Assembly: GCA_031258625.1 (NCBI GenBank)
Contig: JAIRMO010000222.1
Location: 1 to 19,127 of the forward strand
Direction of reading: 5' to 3'
Source: Spirochaetaceae bacterium
GTDB lineage: Bacteria; Spirochaetota; Spirochaetia; Treponematales; Breznakiellaceae
DNA: 19,127 bases
Each line of letters opens with the position of its first letter. Within the stretch, counting starts at the first letter, position 1. The notes beneath the pieces were generated by a model. That model made no database searches. It worked only from the letters and a program-made list of their open reading frames with translations, and was not told the origin of the DNA. Shown here piece after piece: positions 8,456 through 16,018 of this stretch. Both the position numbers and the translations under genes were made by a program.

Positions 8456-8590
8456 GCCCTTTTAGGCCCCTGTAAGGGGGGCGGCAGGGAGAGAGGGCCG
8501 TTCCCCCCTTCGCCTGCCCCTGGTAGGCGAAGGAGGGCGCCGCGCGTTCCCAGGGGTCCGTCCTCCGAGGGCCTGAAACCCCCTGGGGGG
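8445..8590 (+). repeat. 3'-end repeat element at oppF, with terminator-like core
   Basis: The core GGGGGCCATAGGCCCTTTTA (8445-8464) contains GGGCC, an ATA loop and GGCCC followed by TTTTA, a compact intrinsic-terminator shape. It includes the oppF stop codon. Downstream come an inverted repeat CCTTCGCCT (8507-8515) / AGGCGAAGG (8525-8533), a GGCGCCGCGCGTTCC segment, and CCTGAAACCCC near 8572. The same order of parts recurs after araA and gguB, always in the sense direction of the gene. A further shared segment, AGATAGCGGCCAAGGGAGCG, lies just after it (from about 8593). Confidence 0.7.
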
Positions 8591-8617
8591 CGTAGATAGC
8601 GGCCAAGGGAGCGGGAT

Positions 8618-8699
8618 TTCCGCCTAGGCGGGAAAATGACAGCAGCCAAGGCCGGAATGGCTCCCGCCTTGGCGGGAATTATAAAACCCCCTTCGGGGG
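8618..8699 (+). promoter_or_regulatory. Hairpin series in front of oppA
   Basis: Three hairpins precede the oppA ribosome binding site: CCGCC / GGCGG around a TA centre (8620-8631), CCCGCC / GGCGGG with a TT loop (8663-8676), and CCCC / GGGG around a TTCG tetraloop (8688-8699). The last is only 3 bases before AGGAGG. Such structures can protect the 5' end of a processed oppA mRNA. I see no separate sigma70 promoter here, so oppA is probably read from the operon promoter. Confidence 0.45.
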
Positions 8700-8714
8700 T
8701 ACAGGAGGATTTTT

Positions 8715-10382
8715 ATGAAAAATAAAACCCTATCGGCGTGCCTGGCCCTTTTAGCGGCCCTGGCACTGATGAACTGCGGCGGCAAAAGCGGCGGCGGAGC
8801 CGCCCAAACCCAGACAACGCCGGCCCAGGTTACCGTCGTCGTCGGCTCGGAACCGAACACCATCGATCCCGCCCTGAACTCGGCGGTGGACGCGGCGATG
8901 TATTTAAGCCACGCCTTTGAGGGGCTCTACAAATACGTGGACAACGGACAGGGCCGCGCCCAGGCCGTTCCCGGCCAGGCGGTGGAGGCCCCGCAAAAAA
9001 CGGTAAACCCCGACGGTACCGTGGTGTACGTGTACACCCTGCGGGATAACCTTACCTGGTCCGACGGCAAGGCCCTGGCCGCCGCGGATTTTGTCTACAC
9101 CTGGCAGCGCCTGGTTGACCCCGCCACCGCCGCGGACTACAGCTACATGATCGACATGGTCCAAAACGCCAACGAGATCATGGCCGGTGAAAAGGATAAA
9201 AGCGAGCTGGGTATCCGGGCGGTCAACGACAAGACCCTGGAGATCACCCTGACCTACGACTGCCCCTTCTTTGACGAAATCGCCTGTTTTCCCGCCACCT
9301 TCCCGGTCCGCAGGGACGTTATCGAAAGCGCCGGGGATCAGTGGACCTTCAGCCCCTCCACCTATATCAGTAACGGCCCCTACCGTATGAAGGAATGGGT
9401 CCACAACAGCTACCTGCTTTTTGAAAAAAATCCCCATTATTACGCACCCGTGGCGGACGGGCCGGACAATCTGCGCTTTGCCCTGATGGACGACGACAAC
9501 GCCATCCTGGCGGGCTTCAAGAGCGGGGAACTGGACTTTATCGAGAACATCCCGGTGGACGAAATTCCCTCCCTCCTCGCGTCGGGGGAACTCAAGATCG
9601 CCGACTACCTGGGGACCTACTATGTCAGCATCAACACCCAGCGGGCCCCCTTTACCGATCCCCGGGTACGGAAGGCCTTTACCCTGGCCATAGACCGGGA
9701 CTATATCGTCAACCAGATCACCCGGACCGGGCAGAAACCGGCCTCGGGCTTTGTCCCCGCGGGTATGGCCGACGCCGAGGCGGGGAGCGATTTCCGTAAA
9801 ACCGGCGGGGATTATTACCACATCGACCCCGCGGATTACGAGAAGAACGTGGCCGAGGCAAAGCGGCTCCTGGCCGAAGCGGGTTATCCCGGCGGGGCGG
9901 GCTTCCCGGTGGTGGAATACATCTACAACACCAACGACGCCCACCGGGCCATCGCCGAAGCCCTGCAGGATATGTGGCGCACCGCCCTGGGAGTAACGGT
10001 TACTTTAAGCAACCAGGACTGGGCGGTGTTCCTGGACACCCGCAAAACCGGCGGCTACAGCATTGCCCGGGACGGCTGGATCGGGGACTACAACGACCCC
10101 ATCAACTTCCTGGATATGTTTATCTCAGGCGGGGGCAACAACAACTCCCAGTATAAAAACCCGGAGTACGACCGGCTTATCGCCGCCGCCAAGGGGACGG
10201 CGGTTCAGGCGGACCGGATGCGTTACCTCCACCAGGCGGAGGACCTCCTCGTGGGCGCCGATTACGCGGTGGGCCCCATCTATTTCTACACCCAGATGTA
10301 TATGATGAACCCCGCCCTGAGCGGTATGTACTACACCCCCCTGGGTTACTTCTTCTTCACCAATGTGAAGGGAGCGAAATAG
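8715..10382 (+). CDS. oppA: Oligopeptide-binding lipoprotein, OppA family (SBP family 5)
   Basis: A 555-residue extracytoplasmic peptide receptor. The signal peptide MKNKTLSACLALLAALALMN ends at Cys21. Position -1 is Asn, a relaxed lipobox common in spirochaetes, so the protein is probably lipid-anchored. A Gly/Thr/Gln-rich linker follows, then the mature start VTVVVGSEPNTIDPALNS, typical of SBP family 5. Other family blocks are YTLRDNLTWSDGKALAAADF and FTDPRVRKAFTLAIDRDYIV. The size and the VYTWQRLVDP segment match OppA rather than DppA. AGGAGG lies 6 bases before the ATG. It is the last gene of the opp operon and is followed by a strong terminator. Confidence 0.93.
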   Translation: MKNKTLSACLALLAALALMNCGGKSGGGAAQTQTTPAQVTVVVGSEPNTIDPALNSAVDAAMYLSHAFEGLYKYVDNGQGRAQAVPGQAVEAPQKTVNPDGTVVYVYTLRDNLTWSDGKALAAADFVYTWQRLVDPATAADYSYMIDMVQNANEIMAGEKDKSELGIRAVNDKTLEITLTYDCPFFDEIACFPATFPVRRDVIESAGDQWTFSPSTYISNGPYRMKEWVHNSYLLFEKNPHYYAPVADGPDNLRFALMDDDNAILAGFKSGELDFIENIPVDEIPSLLASGELKIADYLGTYYVSINTQRAPFTDPRVRKAFTLAIDRDYIVNQITRTGQKPASGFVPAGMADAEAGSDFRKTGGDYYHIDPADYEKNVAEAKRLLAEAGYPGGAGFPVVEYIYNTNDAHRAIAEALQDMWRTALGVTVTLSNQDWAVFLDTRKTGGYSIARDGWIGDYNDPINFLDMFISGGGNNNSQYKNPEYDRLIAAAKGTAVQADRMRYLHQAEDLLVGADYAVGPIYFYTQMYMMNPALSGMYYTPLGYFFFTNVKGAK

Positions 10383-10402
10383 ACCCGCCGGGGCTAAAGG
10401 GT

Positions 10403-10452
10403 GAAGCGGACGGCGCCGCGGCGCTTTCCGCTTCGTGGTTTTTAGTTTTTTT
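10403..10452 (+). terminator. Rho-independent terminator after oppA
   Basis: GAAGCGGA (10403-10410) pairs with TCCGCTTC (10427-10434). The 16-base interior is GC-rich and can pair further, and T-rich sequence (TTTTTAGTTTTTTT) follows to 10452. It begins about 20 bases after the oppA stop and is the clearest terminator in the window. Confidence 0.85.
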
Positions 10453-10455
10453 CCT

Positions 10456-10527
10456 CCCGCCTGACCCGCTGCCAAAGTACGGCTTTCAAATGAAAGCTCG
10501 TATGGCTCGCGGTTGACTTTTGGCGGG
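10456..10527. other. Structured spacer between two convergent genes
   Basis: The outer arms CCCGCC (10456-10461) and GGCGGG (10522-10527) enclose a perfect inner hairpin GCTTTCA (10482-10488) / TGAAAGC (10491-10497). Partial pairing lies between (GCCA...TACG with CGTATGGC). No T-run follows on the minus strand. It may mark the 3' end of the pfoR-like gene. It does not fold as a tRNA. Confidence 0.35.
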
Positions 10528-10529
10528 GG

Positions 10530-11582
10530 TTATAGTTCCAGTTTCATGTCCTCCGGTTTTATCCATCCCGCTTTACGCATCAGCTCCGAAACCCCCAGGG
10601 CGATAAGGGCGGGGAGTACAAAACAGACGAGCAGAATGAGAAGCAGCAGGATGAGAGGGGCCGTGGTTTCCCGCATGGTGATCCAGGTGGTGATGGGCCC
10701 CACGAGTCCGCTGGTCCCCATGCCGCTGCCCAGGGGGCTGTTCTGCATTTTCAAGACCACCGTCGCCAGAGGGCCGGTGATCACCGATGCCGCCACCGCC
10801 GGTAAAATAATCCGGGGATGGCGCAGGATATTCGGCACCTGGAGCATGGAGGTTCCCAGCCCCTGGGACAAAAAGCCGGCGATGCCGTTTTCCCGGTAGC
10901 TGGCCACCGCGAAGCCGATCATGTGGGCGCAGCACCCCGCGGTAGCCGCCCCCCCCGCAAGGCCCGAAAGCCCCAGCATGATCGCCAGGGCCGCGCTGGA
11001 GATGGGGGCGGTGAGGATGACGCCCATGATCGCCGATACGGCGATACCCATGGGGAAGGGCCGCAGCATGGTCATGCGGTTGACGAGATCCCCAATGCCG
11101 GTCATAAAAGACGCCAGGGGGGGGCCGACCAGGGTACCGGCCAGGGCCCCGATCAGGATGGTCGCCGCCGGTACCACGAGGATATCCAGCTTTGTTTTCC
11201 CCGCCAGAAAGGAGCCCGCTTCAACCCCCAGCACCGCCGCGACATAGGCGCCCAGGGGCCCCGCGGAAATACCCCCCACCGAGGCGGAATAACCGATTGC
11301 CCCGGCGGCGGCGGCGGCGTACAGGGCCAGGGGCGGGGCCTTGAGGGAAAAACCGATTGCCACGGCGATGGCCGCCCCGACCAGGGGAGACTTGGCCCCG
11401 GTGATGTCGATGATGGCCGCGGCAAAGGAGAAACGGCTCAATCCCGACAGGTTAAAAACCTGGGTAAGAATGGTCCCGATAATCAGGGAGCTAAAAAGCC
11501 CCAGGGCCATGGCGCCCAGGGCGTCCACGATGTACCGCTTGATAAAAATTCTCCCCCACTGAGAAAGGCCGGTTTGTTTCAT
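10530..11582 (-). CDS. PfoR-like PTS EIIC-family membrane protein (PTS_EIIC_2)
   Basis: A 350-residue, very hydrophobic protein with roughly nine or ten membrane segments and many Gly/Ala helix-packing motifs. Segments such as SPLVGAAIAVAIGFSLKAPP, GGISAGPLGAYVAAVLGVE and GGAATAGCCAHMIGFAVASY match the PfoR/PTS_EIIC_2 family, related to the C subunit of the phosphotransferase system. No EIIA or EIIB domain is fused or adjacent, so sugar phosphorylation by this protein alone is unlikely and its substrate is unknown. A GGAG site lies about 7 bases before the ATG. It follows araD on the same strand after a 139-bp AT-rich gap in which I see no convincing promoter or terminator. It may be part of the arabinose unit. 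Confidence 0.7.
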   Translation of the reverse strand: MKQTGLSQWGRIFIKRYIVDALGAMALGLFSSLIIGTILTQVFNLSGLSRFSFAAAIIDITGAKSPLVGAAIAVAIGFSLKAPPLALYAAAAAGAIGYSASVGGISAGPLGAYVAAVLGVEAGSFLAGKTKLDILVVPAATILIGALAGTLVGPPLASFMTGIGDLVNRMTMLRPFPMGIAVSAIMGVILTAPISSAALAIMLGLSGLAGGAATAGCCAHMIGFAVASYRENGIAGFLSQGLGTSMLQVPNILRHPRIILPAVAASVITGPLATVVLKMQNSPLGSGMGTSGLVGPITTWITMRETTAPLILLLLILLVCFVLPALIALGVSELMRKAGWIKPEDMKLEL

Positions 11583-11721
11583 TCAAAACTCCGTAAATTC
11601 AAATTTTGGAAACAGAATGAACTAATAAGAGAATATATTCAATAGTAGTAAAAAAATATCGATATAAACGGAACCAAAAATCCTGGTACGGGTAATTCAG
11701 GGCAGGTTGAGGATCTTCCCC

Positions 11722-12426
11722 CTATGATTGCTGTCCATAGTATGCCCCGGGACCGTGTTTGCGTTCCCAGTGTTTGTTGATGATATGTTCCGGGAGGGAT
11801 TCCGCCGCCGGATTGAGGATGAGGGTGTAGAGCGCCATCCTGCAGATCTCCTCCAGTACCACGCCGTGATAGATCGATTGGGCGGCGGTTTTGCCCCAGG
11901 TAAAGGGGCCGTGTCCGGCCACCAGGACCATGGGCGTATGGGCAGGATCGATGCGGCTTTTTTTGAAGGTCTCTACGATAAGATTTCCGGTTTCCAGTTC
12001 ATAATCGTTTTTTACCGCCTCCGCGCTCATAAAACCGGTGCAGGGGACGGGATGAACGCCGTGATCCGCGTGGGTGGTGCCGAAAACAGGCAGGGGCTTC
12101 CCCGCCTGAGCCCAGGCAACGGCGAAGGCCGAATGGGTATGGGTTATACCGCCCAAGCCCGGAAATTCCCGGTATAACACCCGGTGGGTGTTGGTATCCG
12201 ACGAGGGCCTGTGGGAACCCTCAAGGACCTTTCCCTCCAGATCGACGATCACCATGGAAGCCGCGGTCAGATCTTCATACTCGACCCCCGACGGTTTGAT
12301 GGCAAAAACCCCCCGGGAAGGATCAAAGGCGGATACGTTCCCCCAGGTATAGACGGCCAGATTCCGCCGGGGAATCTCCCGGTTCGCTTCAAAGGCTTCT
12401 TCCCGCAGAGTCTTGTATTTATCCAT
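11722..12426 (-). CDS. araD: L-ribulose-5-phosphate 4-epimerase
   Basis: A 234-residue cytoplasmic class II aldolase/adducin-family enzyme that converts L-ribulose 5-phosphate to D-xylulose 5-phosphate. The zinc ligands are His96 and His98 (THTHSAFA) and His172 (AGHGPFTWG). The catalytic Asp121 is in TTHADHGVH and Tyr230 in HGPGAYYGQ, each one residue after the E. coli AraD number. The N-terminal GNVSAFDP and IKPSGVEYEDL blocks bind phosphate. Length is normal. A very strong binding site (GGGGGAGGA, 5 bases before the ATG) precedes it. It lies downstream of araA on the same strand, separated by about 400 bp of repeats. SgbE or UlaF paralogues share the fold, but araA next door supports AraD. 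Confidence 0.93.
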   Translation of the reverse strand: MDKYKTLREEAFEANREIPRRNLAVYTWGNVSAFDPSRGVFAIKPSGVEYEDLTAASMVIVDLEGKVLEGSHRPSSDTNTHRVLYREFPGLGGITHTHSAFAVAWAQAGKPLPVFGTTHADHGVHPVPCTGFMSAEAVKNDYELETGNLIVETFKKSRIDPAHTPMVLVAGHGPFTWGKTAAQSIYHGVVLEEICRMALYTLILNPAAESLPEHIINKHWERKHGPGAYYGQQS

Positions 12427-12831
12427 ATTAATCCTCCCCCGCCAGCGGGTTTTATGCCCCTAAAGGGCGGCCCCCTGGGAATATACGGCTCCCCCCTTCG
12501 CCCCCCATAGGGGGGTTCAAGCCCCCGGAGCGCGTACTCTTTAGAACGAGCGGCTCCCTCCTTCGCCCCCTCATAGGGGGTTTCAGGCCCCCGGAACACG
12601 TACCCCTTAGAACGAGCGGCTTCCTCCTTCGCCCATCAGGGACAGGCGAAGGAGGAAGCGGGATTACCCGCTCCAGGGCCCTAAAAGGGCCTATGGCCCC
12701 CTATGGGGGGTTTCAGGTCCCCGGAACGCGTACCCCTTAGAACGAGCGGCTTCCTCCTTCACCCTCCAGGGACAGGCGAAGGAGGAAGCGGGATTTTCTT
12801 GGGGGAACCCGCTCCAGGGGCCTAAAAGGGC
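12427..12831 (-). repeat. araA-araD spacer filled by tandem 3'-end repeats (period 141 bp)
   Basis: About 2.5 units in tandem. The block TAAAAGGGCCTATGGCCCCC (plus strand) occurs at 12682 and 12823, and 29 bases are identical at a distance of 141. Each unit has a hairpin: GCTTCCTCCTTCGCC (12619-12633) pairs perfectly over 15 bp with 12645-12659, and the copy at 12749-12763 / 12775-12789 has one mismatch. A truncated unit occupies about 12480-12575. Shared parts include TTAGAACGAGCGGC and GGGTTTCAGG. No gene or separate promoter is seen. The last unit extends into the araA coding end. Confidence 0.8.
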
Positions 12832-14340
12832 CTATGGCCCCCTATGGGGGGCCGACCAATAGGCCTCGGCCCAGCGCAGTTCTTCCCGCAATCTCGCCGG
12901 TTTGGTATCCCGGTCGATAAGGACGAATTCGATACCCGCCATCTCCGCCCAGTCCCGAAAATACTCCGCGCTGAGGGCGCCGGTATAGACCGAGTGATGG
13001 GCCCCCCCGGCGATGATCCAGGATTCGGCGGCCTCCCGCATCGTGGGATAGGGCCTCCAGAGGGCCCGGGCTACCGGAAGACGCGGCATCGCTTCCTCGA
13101 TCCGGATCGCTTCGATTTCGTTGACGATCATTCTGAACCGGTCCCCCAGGTCAACCAGGGTCGCCAGCAGGGCGGGCCCCGGGGCCGCGTCAAATACCAT
13201 CCGGGCCGGAGCGGCTTTGCCCCCTATCCCCAGGGGATGTACCTCAATCCGGGGCTTTCCCGCCGCGATGGAAGGGCATACCTCCAGCATGTGGGCCCCC
13301 AGGGCCGCCTCCCGGCCGGGCTCGAAATGGTAGGTATAATCTTCCATAAAAGAGACCCCTCCGGGAAGGTCGGCGGCCATGACCTTGGCGGCCCGGACCA
13401 GCATGGACTGTTTCCAGTCCCCCTCGGCGCCGAAGCCGTAGCCCTTTTCCATAAGCCGCTGACAGGCAAGCCCGGGGAGCTGGGGGAGGCCGTGGAGGTC
13501 CTGGAAGGTGGTGGTGAAGGCCCCGGCGCGTTCCCCCTCCAGCAGGGCGTTCAGGGCGATCTCGATCTTCGCCTGCCCGGTTACGGCATTCCGTTTTGCT
13601 CCGGGATTACGGAGATCCGGCGCCAGTTCATAGGCGGCTTCATATTCGTTGACCAGCTTTTCCGCCGCCCCGTCGCTCACCGCGTTGAAACGCTCCGCCA
13701 GATCCCCGATTCCCCAGGTGTTGACCTGCCAGCCGAATTTGATCTGGGCCTCCACCTTGTCCCCTTCGGTAACCGCCACTTCCCGCATATTGTCCCCCAG
13801 CCGCAGGACCACCGAGCGCTCCCCGTCCAGGCGGGCGGCGGCGGCCCGCATCCAGACCGCGATACGGCGGCGCAGGTCTCCGTCCTGCCAAAACCCGGCC
13901 GCCACCTTCCGGGGGAGCCGCATCCGCGCGTATATATAGCCGTGTTCCCGGTCTCCGTGGGCGGACTGGTTCAGGTTCATGAAATCCATGTCGATACTTG
14001 CCCAGGGGATGTCCCGGTTGAACTGGGTGTGGAGATGGAGGATGGGTTTTTTATTGAGCGCCAAACCGGCTATCCACATCTTTGACGGGGAGAAGGTATG
14101 CATCCAGGTGATGACGCCGGCGCAGGAAGAAGCGGCATTGGCCTCCTCAAAAATCTTCCGTATGCCCTCCGGGGACTTGGCCACGGGCTTCAGGACCACC
14201 CTGCCGGGAATGGCCGCCTCCGCGTCAAACCCCTCCGCCATGATCCGGGCGTGTTCCGCCACCTGCTTCAGGGTTTCTTCCCCATAGAGGTCCTGACTGC
14301 CGGCAATGAACCAAAATTCAAATTGTTTAAGATCAAACAT
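12832..14340 (-). CDS. araA: L-arabinose isomerase
   Basis: A 502-residue cytoplasmic enzyme converting L-arabinose to L-ribulose. The Mn-binding and catalytic residues fall close to the E. coli numbers: Glu306 (GAEGDWKQS), Glu333 (FMEDYTYHF), His350 (LGAHMLEV) and the His448-His449 pair (GGAHHSVYTG). The N-terminus EFWFIAGSQDLYGEETL is diagnostic. The ATG at 14340 was chosen because GAGGTG stands 6 bases upstream; a longer frame from 14385 lacks a site. The last residues (APHRGP) and the stop codon are encoded by the dispersed repeat, so the natural C-terminus seems to have been replaced or trimmed. No convincing promoter lies directly upstream, so read-through from gguB is likely. The kinase gene araB is not adjacent. 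Confidence 0.95.
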   Translation of the reverse strand: MFDLKQFEFWFIAGSQDLYGEETLKQVAEHARIMAEGFDAEAAIPGRVVLKPVAKSPEGIRKIFEEANAASSCAGVITWMHTFSPSKMWIAGLALNKKPILHLHTQFNRDIPWASIDMDFMNLNQSAHGDREHGYIYARMRLPRKVAAGFWQDGDLRRRIAVWMRAAAARLDGERSVVLRLGDNMREVAVTEGDKVEAQIKFGWQVNTWGIGDLAERFNAVSDGAAEKLVNEYEAAYELAPDLRNPGAKRNAVTGQAKIEIALNALLEGERAGAFTTTFQDLHGLPQLPGLACQRLMEKGYGFGAEGDWKQSMLVRAAKVMAADLPGGVSFMEDYTYHFEPGREAALGAHMLEVCPSIAAGKPRIEVHPLGIGGKAAPARMVFDAAPGPALLATLVDLGDRFRMIVNEIEAIRIEEAMPRLPVARALWRPYPTMREAAESWIIAGGAHHSVYTGALSAEYFRDWAEMAGIEFVLIDRDTKPARLREELRWAEAYWSAPHRGP

Positions 14341-14426
14341 GATTAACACCTCACGCTTCAGATAAATTTGCTGCGGCCCAGTCAATAACGGCCGGGCGGT
14401 TCCCGTTTTCAGAACTTCCCTTTACA

Positions 14427-14806
14427 TAAAAGGGCCTATGACCCCCCGCTTATTTTACGCTGCGCGTTTTTGAATAGTGGGGTTTAGGCCCCTGGAGTAC
14501 GGCTCCCTTAGAACGCCCGGCGCCCCCTTCGCGGGCGCAGATAGCGGCCGAGGGAGCGGGATTCCCTTAATCCGCCCCGCTATGGGGGCATAAAAGGGCC
14601 TATGGCCCCCCCGCTTATTTTGCGCTGCGCGTTTTTGAATAGTGGGGTTTAGACCCCTGGAGTACGGCTCCCTTAGAACGCCCGGCGCCCCCCTTCGCGG
14701 GCGCAGATAGCGGCCGAGGGAGCGGGATTCCCTTAATCCGCCCCGTTACGGGGGCATAAAAGGGCCTATGGCCCCCCGCTTATTTTGCGCTGCGCGTTTT
14801 TGAATA
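14427..14806 (-). repeat. Tandem repeat (164-166 bp units) overlapping the 3' end of gguB
   Basis: Unit starts are at 14427, 14591 and 14757 (plus strand), so the periods are 164 and 166. Two full units are nearly identical, and a third 50-bp partial unit runs to 14806 inside gguB. Each unit begins with the terminator-like core and includes the segment that encodes the last gguB residues (SKTRSAK-stop). It also has AGATAGCGGCCGAGGGAGCG and TTAGAACGCCCGGCGCCCCC. The part from 14341 to 14426 is the araA leader; I see nothing else there. Confidence 0.85.
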
Positions 14807-15961
14807 AAGGTCAAAAGCCACCGCCGCCAGCAACACAAAGCCCTTAATCGCCTGCTGCCAATCGGTGCTGACCCCCAGGATGGACATCCCGTTGTTCAGG
14901 ATACCGATAAAGAGGCCCCCCACGACCGCCCCGATGATGGTCCCAATACCGCCGGATACCGCCGACCCCCCCACGTAACAGGCAGCGATGGCGTCCATCT
15001 CAAAGTTTTGCCCTGCCTTCGGCGTAGCCGCGTTAAGCCGGGCGGCGAAGACCACTGCGGCTATGGAGGCAAGCACCGCCATATTGGTGTATATCCAGAA
15101 CATCACCCATTCGGTTTTAACCCCCGAAAGTTTTGCCGCCTTGGCGTTCCCCCCCAGGGCATAGATATGCCGGCCCTGGACCGTCTTGGAGGCGACAAAC
15201 TGATACGCGACGATAAGCACCCCTAAGACCACCAGAATATTCGGCAAGCCCCGGTAGAGGGCAAATACCACGGTAAAGGCCATGAGGACTACGGCAACGG
15301 CCGCGAGCTTCGCTATCCAGACACCCCGGGGAAGCAAATCGAAGTTATACTCCCGCTGCTTTTTACGCTTGCGGATCTCGTTTGCGATGATGAAGGCCAC
15401 AATCACCAGCCCTATGACAATGGAAAAGAGATGGAGGGTCGTGCCCCCTATGGTAAGGCCCCCTAAGGGATCGGGAATATACCCGGAAGCTATCACCTGG
15501 AATTCCCTGGGGAAGGGCGCCTTGGTCTGGCCCTGCATAATAACCTGCCCGAGGCCCCGGAACATCAGCATCCCCGCCAGGGTCGCGATAAAGGGGGGGA
15601 CGTGGACAAAGGCAATCCAGAAACCCTGCCACATGCCGATTGCCGCTCCGATGAGGAGGGCGACGAACATGACCAGGAAGGGATTCAGGCGCATGTCCAC
15701 GATCATCACCCCGCACACCGCCCCCACGAAACAGACAATGGAGCCTACCGACAGGTCCACATTGCCGGTAAGGGTACAGAGGAGCATCCCCACCGCCAGG
15801 ATGAGGACGTAACTGTTCTGGAGCACGAGGTTGGTGAGGTTCACCGGCCGGAAGAAAATACCGTTGGTCAGGATACCGAAGAAAATCATCGCCACCGCCA
15901 TGGCGATTACCATGCCGTATTGCCGCGAATTCTTCTTTAACAGTACAAATAAGTTATTCAT
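14780..15961 (-). CDS. gguB: Multiple-sugar ABC transporter permease, GguB/MmsB (XylH-like)
   Basis: A 393-residue inner-membrane permease of the ribose/xylose (BPD_transp_2) family. Family blocks: VLILAVGMLLCTLTGNVDLS, followed by VGSIVCFVGA, FIATLAGMLMFRGLGQ, IYALGGNAKAAKLSGVKTEW and AVSGGIGTIIGAVVGGLFIG. About ten helices are likely. A charged insertion near residues 200-215 (EIRKRKKQREYN) is a cytoplasmic loop also found in GguB-type proteins. The ATG at 15961 has AGGGAG 5 bases upstream; the frame from 15991 lacks a site. It works with GguA and ChvE. XylH is the main alternative name. Its last codons lie in a repeat that is tandemly duplicated downstream. Confidence 0.88.
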   Translation of the reverse strand: MNNLFVLLKKNSRQYGMVIAMAVAMIFFGILTNGIFFRPVNLTNLVLQNSYVLILAVGMLLCTLTGNVDLSVGSIVCFVGAVCGVMIVDMRLNPFLVMFVALLIGAAIGMWQGFWIAFVHVPPFIATLAGMLMFRGLGQVIMQGQTKAPFPREFQVIASGYIPDPLGGLTIGGTTLHLFSIVIGLVIVAFIIANEIRKRKKQREYNFDLLPRGVWIAKLAAVAVVLMAFTVVFALYRGLPNILVVLGVLIVAYQFVASKTVQGRHIYALGGNAKAAKLSGVKTEWVMFWIYTNMAVLASIAAVVFAARLNAATPKAGQNFEMDAIAACYVGGSAVSGGIGTIIGAVVGGLFIGILNNGMSILGVSTDWQQAIKGFVLLAAVAFDLYSKTRSAK

Positions 15962-15991
15962 CGTATCTCCCTCTTGCCGCAGCTTCCCCAA

Positions 15992-16018
15992 AACTGAAGT
16001 TTTAGGAAAACCTCAGTT
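15992..16018 (-). promoter_or_regulatory. 12-bp stem hairpin across the gguA stop codon
   Basis: AACTGAAGTTTT (15992-16003) and AAAACCTCAGTT (16007-16018) pair along 12 positions, with one G-U pair and a 3-base loop. On the mRNA the last gguA codon and the stop (AAC TGA) form the base of the stem. It lies about 30 bases before the gguB start and may affect mRNA stability or coupling. It has no T-run, so I do not call it a terminator. Confidence 0.5.

Noticed and set aside
10456..10527. Possible tRNA or tRNA-like gene
   Set aside because: The size is similar, but no acceptor stem, T-loop or anticodon arm pattern is present.
11583..11721. AT-rich gap upstream of the pfoR-like gene as a promoter
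   Set aside because: Several TATATT-like strings occur, but none has an acceptable -35 box at 16-18 bp.
12844..14085. A 413-codon plus-strand frame opposite araA
   Set aside because: It mirrors a fully conserved araA, is rich in Gly, Pro and Arg, and has no recognisable domain or ribosome binding site.
14427..14806. Tandem repeats considered as a CRISPR array or an iteron origin
   Set aside because: The units are about 165 bp, lack spacer/repeat alternation, overlap a coding end, and there are no cas or rep genes nearby.
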